Origin: Chitinophaga costaii
GTDB taxonomy: Bacteria > Bacteroidota > Bacteroidia > Chitinophagales > Chitinophagaceae
Length of the DNA stretch: 64,000 nt
Direction: 5' to 3'
Assembly (NCBI RefSeq): GCF_900094705.1
Contig: NZ_FMAR01000003.1
Location: 1-64,000, forward strand
Part shown: piece by piece, positions 9,498 through 18,763 of the stretch
How the letters are laid out: each line of letters starts with the position of its first letter
Numbering within the stretch: position 1 is the stretch's first letter
Made by a program: the position numbers and the translations under genes
The notes under the pieces: generated by a model
Database searches by the model: none
What the model saw: the letters and a program-made list of their open reading frames with translations, nothing else
Told to the model about the DNA's origin: nothing

Positions 9498-9861
9498 TTT
9501 GTTATTAAAGTTGATAAAGGTACAATGCTAAACATAGCTACAGGCTTCTGTAAATGATACCGACAGGATTGAGATTCAAGTGATACACCACCGATTAATA
9601 TATGAATGAAATGTGCCTGCACAGTTTTAAAACAAAGTTGAATGACCTGGTCCTACGATCACAGCTAGTACAACGGCCTTGTAATTGTGCCACCTACTTT
9701 CTTTTATAATATACTTTTTTACAAGCCTCGTTCGTCCATAAAATCTGCTTTTCAACGACAAAAGTGTTCATACATCGCCGCTATTTGTATAGGTGTTCAA
9801 TTAGTGTCAATCTTGCATTTTATCAATAAAAAATAGTTCATTCATCTATTTAAAAAATAAA
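9498..9861. other. intergenic region
   Basis: Holds no gene that I can support. It contains CGTTCGTCC at 9729-9737, which shares its core with the palindrome upstream of the kinase gene, and an AT-rich stretch before the cupin locus. Confidence 0.4.
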
Positions 9862-9977
9862 ATGACAAGTATGAAAACGCTTTCTATGATCGCCTGCACA
9901 GTGTTGCTGATTGCAATTGCCTTAAGACTGCCGCCCAATCTTCTTTACAAGAAACAACAATAAATCAATCAACAAAA

Positions 9978-10433
9978 ATGGAATCACTTACAACACCGTT
10001 GTACAGAAGTTACCAGGGTGGATATTTTCAAACATTAATTGCGCCGGATCAAACCGGCAATACGCTTGCCCTGCTTGAGCTTACGCTGCCCAAAGGTGCC
10101 GAACCGCCAGCGCATATTCATACACTTGAAGATGAAGCTTTTTATGTGCTGGAGGGTGAAATAAGCGTAACCGTAGCGGATAAAGTAACAGCGTTGAAAG
10201 CCGGAGAGGCTTTGTATGCACCCCGCAATATCCCGCACTCGTTTAAAATATTAACCGAAAAAGCAACGATTATGAATCTCATTACCCCCGGAACGCTCTG
10301 GAATTATTTTATGGAATGCAGCGAGCCAATTAGCCAAAAACCAGAAACGGTGGGGCCAGTTGCGCTGTCTCCTGAAAAGATGAAAACCATGCTGGATAAG
10401 ATTTCCAATGTGTATAAAGTTAATTTTTTATAA
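9978..10433 (+). CDS. cupin-domain protein with disrupted signal peptide
   Basis: A 151-residue single-domain cupin (quercetin-dioxygenase-like). Motif 1 is PPAHIHTLEDEAFYVLEGE (two His and Glu as metal ligands) and motif 2 is PRNIPHSFK. The ATG at 9978 gives a cytosolic protein. Immediately upstream, an ATG at 9871 opens an excellent signal peptide (MKTLSMIACTVLLIAIAL), and the cupin frame reads KTAAQSSLQETTINQSTK right before the Met. The two pieces join if one base is restored near 9921, so the ancestral protein was probably exported. Next gene is YceI-like, 23 bases downstream. Confidence 0.8.
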   Translation: MESLTTPLYRSYQGGYFQTLIAPDQTGNTLALLELTLPKGAEPPAHIHTLEDEAFYVLEGEISVTVADKVTALKAGEALYAPRNIPHSFKILTEKATIMNLITPGTLWNYFMECSEPISQKPETVGPVALSPEKMKTMLDKISNVYKVNFL

Positions 10434-10456
10434 ACCCTTAATAAATAAAAGCCAAA

Positions 10457-11059
10457 ATGACAACAAAATTATATGTGGCCCTGATGGCAATATCCCTATT
10501 TACGGCTTGTTCGAACAAGGAAGAGGTTACTGTACCTACAGAGTTTAAAGCAGATGAAGAAACTTCTGCGCTGGAATGGAAGGGAAGCGCCCCCGACCAT
10601 TTCCATATCGGTGCTTTTAAAGTTTCAGGAAATCTGCAAACAAACGGAAGTGGAAAAATAACAGGTGGCGACTTCACCATCCCTATTGCCAGCATCAGCA
10701 ATTTTGACCTTACGGATGCCGCAATAAGGGAACAATTACTGAATCACTTAAAAAGCCCCGACTTTTTTAACGTAGCCGTGCATCCGAACGCTACATTTCA
10801 TATTACAAAAGTAGAACCCTACAGCAACACCGCTTCATCTGCTAATACCATTATTAGTGGTGATTTTACCATGATAGGACAAACCCACAGCATCCAGATA
10901 CCAGCGGTAATTAAAACAGAAAATAATAAAATTTCAGCGGAAGGCAGCTTTAAGCTGAACCGGCTGCAATGGGGCATGAACAGTTTTAACGATCCTGAAG
11001 CTGAGCTTTATATCCTGCCTGATGTGGACATAACCCTAAAGCTCAATTTCAAATCATGA
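10457..11059 (+). CDS. YceI-family lipoprotein
   Basis: A 200-residue lipoprotein with signal peptide and lipobox FTAC (Cys about 18). The YceI beta-barrel/lipocalin-like domain covers about 35-200, with ALEWKGSAPDHFHIGAFKVSG at its start, the SISNFDL ... LLNHLKSPDFFNVAVHP region and a C-terminal GSFKLNRLQWGMN. Family members bind long isoprenoid or fatty chains in the periplasm. Here it is presumably anchored in the envelope. Co-transcribed with the cupin gene. Confidence 0.9.
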   Translation: MTTKLYVALMAISLFTACSNKEEVTVPTEFKADEETSALEWKGSAPDHFHIGAFKVSGNLQTNGSGKITGGDFTIPIASISNFDLTDAAIREQLLNHLKSPDFFNVAVHPNATFHITKVEPYSNTASSANTIISGDFTMIGQTHSIQIPAVIKTENNKISAEGSFKLNRLQWGMNSFNDPEAELYILPDVDITLKLNFKS

Positions 11060-11250
11060 AAATAACAGGCAATACGTATAGTCAGCATTTGGTGAAGTGT
11101 AATGAAAGGTGAAGACTGGCTATAACAGTATTAAAGCAAAAAATTTAAAATGAAACAGCCATGAATCCCGATAATTAACGGGATCATACCCCAAAGGATA
11201 TTTATTGAGGCTATTCCATGTGACCAAAACAAGTAATAAAAAATAAGCAA

Positions 11251-11676
11251 ATGAAAAAATCAGTTACCATTATCAGTTATATCTGTATAGGCCTATTTTT
11301 ATCAAGCCTGCTTTATATCTCCATTTTGGCCTGGGCAAATCCTGAAACTGTAATGGCATTTGTCGAAGTAGAATTAAATAATAATGACGCCAAGAGTTCT
11401 ATTAGGGGCGTATATGGCGGCGTAGGCTTCTTTTTGGTCGGTTTAGCCTTAATTATATCCATCCGGAATCTGCAACACGGCTTGCTTTTCTTTACGGCTT
11501 TTTGGCTGATGTATGCTGTTTCCAGGATACTCACCACAATTGTTGATGGTCCTTTGGAAGCATTTGGAAATACCTGGCTGAAAATAGAACTAAGCTTTGG
11601 CCTGTTGAGTTTAACATTATACCTGTTACGTCGATATGTTTTGAAAATAAAAATGGCTCGTTTTGCTAACGCTTAA
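11251..11676 (+). CDS. DUF4345-type small membrane protein
   Basis: A 141-residue protein with four predicted membrane helices (about 8-28, 52-72, 78-97, 108-127) and the family-like RGVYGGVGFFLVGLAL segment around residue 50. Resembles the DUF4345 group of unknown function. It lies about 190 bases after the YceI gene and could belong to the same stress or envelope locus. Confidence 0.75.
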   Translation: MKKSVTIISYICIGLFLSSLLYISILAWANPETVMAFVEVELNNNDAKSSIRGVYGGVGFFLVGLALIISIRNLQHGLLFFTAFWLMYAVSRILTTIVDGPLEAFGNTWLKIELSFGLLSLTLYLLRRYVLKIKMARFANA

Positions 11677-11971
11677 GCTTGACCTTTTGTGTAAAAACAA
11701 TAGAAAATATTAAGTAAACCAAACGCCCATGTCAAAATGATTTTTTCACAAACACGGGGAAGTATATAGGAATTTCCATGAGGCCAAAGAAAGAAATAAA
11801 CAATACAAAATGAAATTAGTTAAAGTTTCAGGAAGTATTATTTGACCCCGAAAAGATGTACGGTTCATTGGGCGCAAGACTGAACAGGCATTGGGTTTGA
11901 GATGGTGAAAATGCTGTATGACAATCCGTCCCTCATCTTTATTTAATGCACAAAAAATAAAATATTTAATC

Positions 11972-12946
11972 GTGAATAAAAGTTTATTAATAGCTGCTTT
12001 ATTATTTATCGGGTGTTCCAAAAATGCTGAGGAAGGCCAGGCGCAAGGCTGGGGCGAACAACCAGCGCTACCTGTTGTGCAGGGGCAGGCAACTTTTTCG
12101 ATGTCGGGCAGTGAAAATTACGTCAATGTAATGGGGAACACCATACCAAGAATGCCGCTTTTCCCTTCCTTATCGGTCAAAGGTGGTATAGCCAGGGGGT
12201 ATGTGGCCGATTTAAGCGGAAAGCCTTTAAAGGGTGCGCATATCGGTTTGTCCTCAACTATGGATGGTGGTTGGTATTCTAGTGGCAGTGGGATTACTAA
12301 TGACAATGGGTATTATGAGTTTACGATACCAACAGGCGCTGCTTATTTCTTTGGCACAGCCGTTACGGTAACCTATAATGAAACGCCGGCGGTGATGGCA
12401 CTGTACCCGGTTGGAGGCACTACGTCTTTCCCCTCCGGTAGCGGCGTTGTCAAAAACTTTGTGTTGCTGTCCTATGGCCCAGCCAATCCGGAGGCGGTAG
12501 CGCAGCAGCCGAATAATGAAAGCAATTACTATGGCGGTGCGCTATTGTTCAATTTCCATATCAATTATGAAGGTGACACCCCAATTCCGGAATACCTGCC
12601 TGAAAATGGGGTTATTGAGATAGAACTGATACCCCTGGGCACCGGGCTTTACGGCGAAACCAAATCATTTAAGATTACAAAAAAAATCGGCAATATGAAC
12701 GCATTCAATATTCATAATATCCCGGTAGGAAAATATACCATTAACGCCAAAATGAGCGACGGGCGCAAGTTAAAGATGAACGCAATAGGCACCAAAGCGA
12801 ATGTATACGAGTTTTTGGGGCTTAAACCGGATAATGCGGTGGGAACCTCTACGGTAACCTTCACACCCAATCATCAATATACGCCGGTGATGGTGCCCTC
12901 TTTTAAAAGTAACTGGGACGCATTGGAGATTGGCTTAAAATTATAA
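11972..12946 (+). CDS. lipoprotein with carboxypeptidase-regulatory-like domain
   Basis: A surface or periplasmic lipoprotein of unknown function, 324 residues from the chosen start. I prefer GTG at 11972 because it puts the signal peptide directly at the N-terminus (VNKSLLIAALLFIGCSK, lipobox FIGC); the upstream ATG at 11918 adds a non-signal-like extension. An Ig-like CarboxypepD_reg fold occupies about 65-160 (ARGYVADLSGKPLKGAHIGL ... GITNDNGYYEFTIP). The C-terminal half (ENGVIEIELIPLG ... NIHNIPVGKYTI) looks like a second beta-sandwich. First of three consecutive lipoprotein genes. Confidence 0.8.
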   Translation: MNKSLLIAALLFIGCSKNAEEGQAQGWGEQPALPVVQGQATFSMSGSENYVNVMGNTIPRMPLFPSLSVKGGIARGYVADLSGKPLKGAHIGLSSTMDGGWYSSGSGITNDNGYYEFTIPTGAAYFFGTAVTVTYNETPAVMALYPVGGTTSFPSGSGVVKNFVLLSYGPANPEAVAQQPNNESNYYGGALLFNFHINYEGDTPIPEYLPENGVIEIELIPLGTGLYGETKSFKITKKIGNMNAFNIHNIPVGKYTINAKMSDGRKLKMNAIGTKANVYEFLGLKPDNAVGTSTVTFTPNHQYTPVMVPSFKSNWDALEIGLKL

Positions 12947-12964
12947 ATATTTAAAAAAGACAAG

Positions 12965-14230
12965 ATGAATAGTTGCTCTATCAGAAGACTTTTTCTTTTT
13001 GCAGCACTTTTTGCTTTAGGGATTTCCTGTAATAAAAGTGATACGAATATGCACGGCAAACCTGCAGATCCCATAAAGACTGCACCCGGCCAGCTAATGG
13101 GCACAGCCACGAAAGCTACGATAGGTGCCGCGGGAGGGGTTATAGCGATGCCCGATCAGTACATTTCCGTACAGATACCGGCCGGCGCGGTGGATGCGAA
13201 TACAGAATTTTCCATACAGGAAGTAACGCCTAATGAGGCAGTAAGCACTGGTCGCCTTTTCAGGATATTACCCGAAGGCATCATCCTAAAAAAACCAGTG
13301 GAAATAACTTTTCGATATACGGATGCAGATATTGACGGCGGTGGAGAAGATTATCTCTATCCTTGTTACCAAAGCAGCAACGGGGTATGGCATAAAGTTA
13401 TGGACTGCACTTTAGATAAAGGGAACAAGACCTTAAAAGTCGCTACCACACATTTTAGTGACTGGAGCTGTTTCAGGGAAATTGATATTCATGCCCAAAA
13501 AGAGGAGATAGGCTCTAAAGAAGAAGTGGAGCTAAGTGTTTTTGCAATGGATTCTTATAAGGAAAACGAGCAGTCTGAAGATTTGGTTTTGACAGCCATT
13601 CCCCTTACGTCTGATAAAATCGTAGCGTGGAAAGTAGTATCTGGTGGTGGCACGATTTCCGGTGATAAAAGCGCAAAAGTAAAATATACCGCACCCGCTA
13701 CGGATAGTAAAACGGAGGTAATGATTGAAGTAACCGTTAAAAACGTACTCAGTCAGTCAGATCCCCGCCGTCCCGGCAATGGCGGTCTTTCTATTGTAAG
13801 AAAAAAAATAACCATTTTGCCTGAAGAATATGTGATCTGGACAATAGGCGGTAAAAAGTACACGGGTATGTTTTTCGCTTTAGGCGTATTTGATGGCCAT
13901 GCTATTATGACGGCTACAGCTGTGGACAATGAAATGAGTTTTCATACTAACGGTACGAAGCTGGGTAAATATAGCTTTGGTGAGCTGGACGATCCTAAAA
14001 CATCCACCTTTAGTGGCACTGATGGTTATGTAACCTATAATAGTGATTATACGGAGTGCGTTACTTTTAAAAAAGTGGTTGGGGAAGGTGCCGTTGTTTT
14101 TGAAACTTTTGGCGAAAGCGGCGGCGGAATAGTGCAGGGAACATTTGAAGGAACACTATACAAAATCAAAAATTGCGAGGTTACGAACCGGCATATTGTT
14201 GGGTCTTTCCGGGTAAAAAGGACTTATTGA
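12965..14230 (+). CDS. lipoprotein with ZU5-like domain
   Basis: A 421-residue lipoprotein (lipobox GISC, Cys about 20). Residues about 50-165 resemble a ZU5-type beta-sandwich (GAAGGVIAMPDQYISVQIPA, GAVDANTEFSIQEVTP, ILKKPVEITFRY), followed by an Ig-like region (DKIVAWKVVSGGGTISGDK). A C-terminal domain, about 285-421 (IWTIGGKKYTGMFF to SFRVKRTY), I do not recognise; it recalls small Bacteroidota extracellular beta-domains. It lies 18 bases after the preceding lipoprotein, so the genes likely form an operon. Function unknown, probably cell-surface interaction or binding. Confidence 0.78.
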   Translation: MNSCSIRRLFLFAALFALGISCNKSDTNMHGKPADPIKTAPGQLMGTATKATIGAAGGVIAMPDQYISVQIPAGAVDANTEFSIQEVTPNEAVSTGRLFRILPEGIILKKPVEITFRYTDADIDGGGEDYLYPCYQSSNGVWHKVMDCTLDKGNKTLKVATTHFSDWSCFREIDIHAQKEEIGSKEEVELSVFAMDSYKENEQSEDLVLTAIPLTSDKIVAWKVVSGGGTISGDKSAKVKYTAPATDSKTEVMIEVTVKNVLSQSDPRRPGNGGLSIVRKKITILPEEYVIWTIGGKKYTGMFFALGVFDGHAIMTATAVDNEMSFHTNGTKLGKYSFGELDDPKTSTFSGTDGYVTYNSDYTECVTFKKVVGEGAVVFETFGESGGGIVQGTFEGTLYKIKNCEVTNRHIVGSFRVKRTY

Positions 14231-14248
14231 ATTATAACTGACAAGACA

Positions 14249-14698
14249 ATGAAGCACATATTCATCATCTGCCTGTGCCTGTTGACAATATCTTGTCATC
14301 TGACTTTAAAAAAAGGAGGCACTGAAAGTTTAAAAAAAGAATTGCAGGCGGCCGAGCAAGCATTTTCTGATGCCTCCGCACAAAAAGGATTTTATAACGC
14401 CATGCTGGATGTGGCGGCCAATGACATTGCACTGTTCGATACCGGAGATACTGTAATACGCGGGATGGACTTTATCAAAGAAAACATACGCAAATATCCG
14501 AACGGCACTAAACCTCCTTTTAGCCTCACCTGGAAAGTCGAAAAAACGGATGTGGCAACAAGTGGAGATATGGGTTATACCTACGGCTGGTACAAGATGA
14601 TCGTAAAAGACAGCCTGGGAAGAGATAAAATAACCAAAGGTCTTTACAATTCGGTATGGAAAAAAATAAACGGGGTGTGGAAGCTGGTAATGGATTGA
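14249..14698 (+). CDS. DUF4440/SnoaL-like lipoprotein
   Basis: A 149-residue protein with a signal peptide and lipobox TISC (Cys about 16). The rest fits the NTF2-like DUF4440 fold: a helix-rich start (LKKELQAAEQAFSDASAQKG) and a central strand with FDTGDTVIRGMDFI. C-terminal strands follow (MGYTYGWYKM, YNSVWKKINGVWKLVMD). Such proteins often bind small hydrophobic ligands, but no catalytic residue is evident. Third gene of the lipoprotein run, 18 bases after its neighbour. Confidence 0.82.
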   Translation: MKHIFIICLCLLTISCHLTLKKGGTESLKKELQAAEQAFSDASAQKGFYNAMLDVAANDIALFDTGDTVIRGMDFIKENIRKYPNGTKPPFSLTWKVEKTDVATSGDMGYTYGWYKMIVKDSLGRDKITKGLYNSVWKKINGVWKLVMD

Positions 14699-14810
14699 GT
14701 ATTTTTGAACCGGAGACAATAGGGATGTGTTTATATTTTCAAATCCTTTCCGAACGACAGGCTATTAGCACATTAGGCGGTTAGGAACTATATACTATAT
14801 ACACAGTAAG

Positions 14811-15305
14811 ATGATTCTTAAAGATGTGTTAACGTTTCTCAAGCTTGACAACAATGACCCAATACCTTACGACCTTCTGTTACTTGCCGATCCTTCGAAA
14901 CGGCTGGTTGATCAATATTTGAAACAATCCGATTTATATATTGCAAGACAAAATGATGAAACGATTGGGGTAGTGGTTTTATTTCCTTTGGCAGCAGAAG
15001 TAGTGGAAATAAAAAACATGGCAGTAAAGCCAAATTTTCATGGCAAAGGGGTCGGGCATTATTTGATAGAGAATGTTGTGCAGGTGGCATTACTTAACAA
15101 GCAAAAAAGCATTTGCATTGGAACAGCCAATTCAAGTCTTGGTCAACTTTATTTGTACCAGAAACTTGGCTTTGAAATAACCGATATAAAAAAATATTTC
15201 TTTACGGACAATTATGCTGAACCTATTTACGAAAATGGCATTCAGGCAAAGCACTTGTTGGTATTGGTAAGGCAATTGAATGACTTGCAGAAAGATAAAC
15301 TTTAG
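14811..15305 (+). CDS. GNAT-family N-acetyltransferase
   Basis: A 164-residue acetyl-CoA-dependent transferase. Motif A is complete: VEIKNMAVKPNFHGKGVGHYL (residues about 63-83) with the Q/R-x-x-G-x-G/A-type pyrophosphate loop HGKGVG, followed by motif B (GQLYLYQKLGFEITDIKKYFF). Length is normal for the fold. The acceptor substrate cannot be told. It stands alone, convergent with the esterase gene downstream. Confidence 0.9.
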   Translation: MILKDVLTFLKLDNNDPIPYDLLLLADPSKRLVDQYLKQSDLYIARQNDETIGVVVLFPLAAEVVEIKNMAVKPNFHGKGVGHYLIENVVQVALLNKQKSICIGTANSSLGQLYLYQKLGFEITDIKKYFFTDNYAEPIYENGIQAKHLLVLVRQLNDLQKDKL

Positions 15306-15357
15306 TTTATAGAGTCAATAAACTTGTTAGCTGGAATGCGATTGCTTTTAAAGGCAA

Positions 15358-16824
15358 TTACTGAACGCTTTTTATAATGGCGTCTATTTCTTTTTGCATT
15401 TCTTTGGACATAGCTGCATTCCTTACCGAGAAATGGTCGGCTTCGGGTACTGTTATCACTTTTATATTTAATCCTGTTTTTGCTGTTTTGGCTTTATAAG
15501 CATTAGCCGATTCGTTTAAAGAAAAGTTGTCGTTTTCACCAACATAAATGTAAACAGGGCCGGCTAATTTTTTAAGTTCTTTGATATGGGCAACGGTATA
15601 TAAAGCCATATCATACGCTTTCCACGCATTTACAACAGATGGTGCTATCACGCCAGTTTGATTATCCATTAATGGAATTGGTCTTCCTGCTGCATTGGGT
15701 ATTCCAAATTCAGCTTCGAAAGATTGTTGTTGCCCACCTTCACCTTCAAATCTTTCCAACTGAACAACTTTTCTTATGGTTGTCCTATATTGACCATTCA
15801 CTTTCATAAATCCTCTTTCTTTACGTTCATTATCGAAGAAGAAGTTTTTATCCTTATACAAGTTTACTCCTGTAAAATTGCTGAAATCTAAAGGATCCGG
15901 AGAAGTAACCCATGTGCCACCAAATTTATCAGGAAAATGTAATGCCAGCCAAAGCGATCCATAGCCGCCACTGCTCTGGCCAGTTAAAAAGTGAAGTTTA
16001 GGATTACTTGCTACCCTGTAATTGGCTATTAAATAAGGAATAAATTCATTGACCAGCGCTGTTCCCCAGGAGCCATTTATTCTGGAATCCACAAAAGCAT
16101 GTAAACCATAGGGCGTTTGCGCCTCTGGATTTAAAAACACGTAGATTTTTTCTAGGCCTAAACCAACGCCATACAATTCACGTACTTTATCGTACATGGC
16201 ATGGTAATGCGTTCCACCCCAACCGGGATTAATAAAAATGACAGGATAAGTGCGCTTCTTATCTTTGTGATAAGATGGCGGTAAAAATAGCCCGGCTATT
16301 ATATATGTATTTTTGTTTTTTGAAGAGGTCAGTGATGGGGATAGAAATTTAACCATTTTAGTAGAATCATTTTCTTTAAATGGCTGTTCTTCCATAGCAA
16401 AATTCAATACCAGGTTGACAGTTGTCGGCTTACCCTTTACCACTTTTGCCACTTCTTCTTTTCGGGTATATAAATTACCAACCGCCAATTTTCTTCTTTC
16501 AGAATTGTTGGTATCTAAAATGGCGATCATCCTATAATAACCGTCTGCTAGTTCATCCATTCTTTTGTTTAAAAAGTTGGCTGATTCGGATAAAGTAATG
16601 GTTCTTTCGGGAGTCCAATTATTAACCGTTATCGAAAAGGCCGCTTCATTTTCAGAAGCGTCATTACCGAAATGTTGTGCAGTATCACTCAATGTGTACA
16701 CTAAAAGTTTGCCAGTATAGGGTCCTTTTAAATGGGGGGACAGTTGTATATGAATGGTAAGCTGGGCACTTGCATTAATAGAAAATGCTCCTATTAATAC
16801 TGCTAAAGAAAATAATTTTCTCAT
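15358..16824 (-). CDS. secreted alpha/beta-hydrolase (enterochelin-esterase-like)
   Basis: A 488-residue protein with a cleavable signal peptide (about 1-20, ASA-Q). An N-terminal beta-rich region (about 21-170) is followed by an esterase-D-like alpha/beta-hydrolase domain with TYPVIFINPGWGG (oxyanion region). The nucleophile elbow is TGQSSGGYGS (Ser 284), an acid is probably in YVGENDNF, and the catalytic His is in EADHFSVRN. Probably a periplasmic or surface esterase; the substrate (siderophore, acylated sugar, other) is not evident. No siderophore genes are nearby. Confidence 0.85.
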   Translation of the reverse strand: MRKLFSLAVLIGAFSINASAQLTIHIQLSPHLKGPYTGKLLVYTLSDTAQHFGNDASENEAAFSITVNNWTPERTITLSESANFLNKRMDELADGYYRMIAILDTNNSERRKLAVGNLYTRKEEVAKVVKGKPTTVNLVLNFAMEEQPFKENDSTKMVKFLSPSLTSSKNKNTYIIAGLFLPPSYHKDKKRTYPVIFINPGWGGTHYHAMYDKVRELYGVGLGLEKIYVFLNPEAQTPYGLHAFVDSRINGSWGTALVNEFIPYLIANYRVASNPKLHFLTGQSSGGYGSLWLALHFPDKFGGTWVTSPDPLDFSNFTGVNLYKDKNFFFDNERKERGFMKVNGQYRTTIRKVVQLERFEGEGGQQQSFEAEFGIPNAAGRPIPLMDNQTGVIAPSVVNAWKAYDMALYTVAHIKELKKLAGPVYIYVGENDNFSLNESANAYKAKTAKTGLNIKVITVPEADHFSVRNAAMSKEMQKEIDAIIKSVQ

Positions 16825-16958
16825 CTTAAAATGATGTTGTTCTAATAATAGGTCGTTTTTTATCTCTGCTGTTGAGAAGGATATCTAAATTTTTTTATGG
16901 CTCTTGCTTAAGCCTGATTGGGTGGTTCATTCTCATGATAAAAGCAGATAGTTTATTA

Positions 16959-17504
16959 TCATTGTTTTTTACAATACCTGTTCACCAGTTTTTTATGGAA
17001 TCCTGAAACGCTGGCAATGAAGTTGAGCAGCCCAAAAAATGGGGTCATGAGCGCTCCCGCTCCTGCAGGGCGCATATCGCTTACTTTTGAAACCACTGCC
17101 AATGCCAGCAGGTTATTGGGCATTCCTTTAAGGTTGGTTTTACCGTCGGCGGCAAGGCCGTATAAAATACGCAGTGCATATTCAAACCCTTCTGAGCCGG
17201 GAACAATTACCGTGGTAAAAACAACGGTCTGGGAAGACGTGTTTGAAAAACGGTGTGCCTTTCCAGCTTCTACCGTCAATTTATCACCAGCGGCAAGAAG
17301 AATGGTTTTACCCTTGAATCCAATAGTTAACACGCCTTCGGTAACCACAAAGGTTTCTGAAAAGTTTTTATGATAGTGCAACGGTGTGCCGCCGCCGGGC
17401 ATTAAGGTTACCTGCAAAGTGGTAATGCGGCCATTAGTAGCTGAGGCAGTTTGCATAAAAGTTACCTGGTCTCGGATGACGGGGTTGATGATTGTTTCAT
17501 TCAT
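16959..17504 (-). CDS. cupin-domain protein
   Basis: A 181-residue protein with one cupin barrel at about residues 25-115: motif 1 GGGTPLHYHKNFSETFVVTEG with two His and Glu, and motif 2 VEAGKAHRFSN. A C-terminal helical tail (about 120-181; GLLNFIASVSGFHKKLVN) looks partly hydrophobic. Unlike the cupin at 9978, no signal peptide is present. Role unknown; it is monocistronic. Confidence 0.85.
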   Translation of the reverse strand: MNETIINPVIRDQVTFMQTASATNGRITTLQVTLMPGGGTPLHYHKNFSETFVVTEGVLTIGFKGKTILLAAGDKLTVEAGKAHRFSNTSSQTVVFTTVIVPGSEGFEYALRILYGLAADGKTNLKGMPNNLLALAVVSKVSDMRPAGAGALMTPFFGLLNFIASVSGFHKKLVNRYCKKQ

Positions 17505-17976
17505 ATACTATGCATTTTTACATTTTCATTATCCTGTTTTAAATAATTGTCTTGTGTTTATTTAGATTGGGGTTGTATATAAAAGTACTGTCGCTTCAGG
17601 TCTTGGCTCATCCTGCATTTAAATAGCATTTTTTTGGGTGCTGGTATTTTCTTATTTCCAACTGAAATTTTACGTGAAATGCAAATGTAGTTTTGGGAAA
17701 CATCTCTTTTAAAACAAGGCGACAGATACAACCATTGGCGGTTATACGGTAGCTTTTGTAGATGAGCGAAATTAAGCGGGAACGCAAGCCGACCAAAGCT
17801 TCATTGCTTATGTAATAGGGCTCAAGGGGAAGTATTTATCATTCAGTCTTTGCTACAATACAAGTTATTTGTTGTACACCCGTACTTAAAATTAGATTTT
17901 TGACTAACACAAAGGGCTATTAGGCTAAATATGTTTTTTTTGTTGTACAGACATTTGTAGTACTAAAAAAAGCAGT
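17505..17976. other. intergenic region
   Basis: About 470 bases with no supported gene on either strand and no clear promoter match. Short open frames here show no recognisable protein features. Confidence 0.4.
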
Positions 17977-18714
17977 ATGGACAAAATCAAACAAAAAAAA
18001 TCTCCAAAAGTTGGTGTAGTTTTTGGCGGAAGTTATGGCATTGGCGAAGCAACTGCAAAGTTGTTGATGGAGGGTGGAACGAAGGTAACTATCGTTGGTC
18101 GCAATGCAGAACGACTCGCTGCAGCAGCCATGCGTATTAACGGTAATGTACAAATTGCAGTGGCTGATGCATTAGACAGAAATGCAGTATTGAAGGTGTT
18201 TGAGGCTACGGGGCCTGTAGATACCGTGGTAATATGCGTAGCTGGTGTTATGGCAATAGGATTGTTTAAAGAGCTTGATCTAAACCTTCTGAGAACCTCT
18301 CTGGAGGAAAAGACGATTGCTCAACTTCAAGTGGCTCAGGTAGCAGCGCAGTATATGAAGCCAAATGGTTCAATTACCTTTGTTACCGCTGGATCCGCAG
18401 GGGCTGCCATTTCTACCGCAGCCGGTCCGGGTGCTGTGAGTGGTGCGCTTGAATGCCTTATTCCAACACTGGCACTTGAATTGGCGCCGGTTCGTGTTAA
18501 TGCGGTAAGTCCTGGCGTGATAGACACCGCACTTTGGGATTTTATTCCAGACGAAACTAGGAAATCATTTCTCTCTAATCACGCAGCAAATTTAGCGGTG
18601 GGCCGTATTGGACAAGCTATTGATGTAGCTGAGGTGATTGAACTGGTTACCAGATGTGGCTTCATTACTGGGTCTATTTACCAGGTAAATGGTGGTAGTC
18701 ATTTAACGACTTAA
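17977..18714 (+). CDS. SDR-fold oxidoreductase homologue lacking the Tyr-Lys pair
   Basis: A 245-residue short-chain dehydrogenase/reductase. The nucleotide-binding motif GGSYGIGEA (17-25) and an NADP-favouring VGRN after strand 2 are intact, as is the C-terminal GSIYQVNGGSHL typical of classical SDRs. The Ser is kept (S140 in TAGSAG). At the catalytic YxxxK position, however, the protein reads PGAVSGALE: Pro151 instead of Tyr and Ser155 instead of Lys. Activity by the usual mechanism is therefore doubtful. An AraC-type regulator follows 49 bases downstream on the same strand. Confidence 0.88.
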   Translation: MDKIKQKKSPKVGVVFGGSYGIGEATAKLLMEGGTKVTIVGRNAERLAAAAMRINGNVQIAVADALDRNAVLKVFEATGPVDTVVICVAGVMAIGLFKELDLNLLRTSLEEKTIAQLQVAQVAAQYMKPNGSITFVTAGSAGAAISTAAGPGAVSGALECLIPTLALELAPVRVNAVSPGVIDTALWDFIPDETRKSFLSNHAANLAVGRIGQAIDVAEVIELVTRCGFITGSIYQVNGGSHLTT

Positions 18715-18763
18715 GGTGCTGCTTAAATCGGTCCTGTAAATTGTATTAAATTATTTCTGCAAT

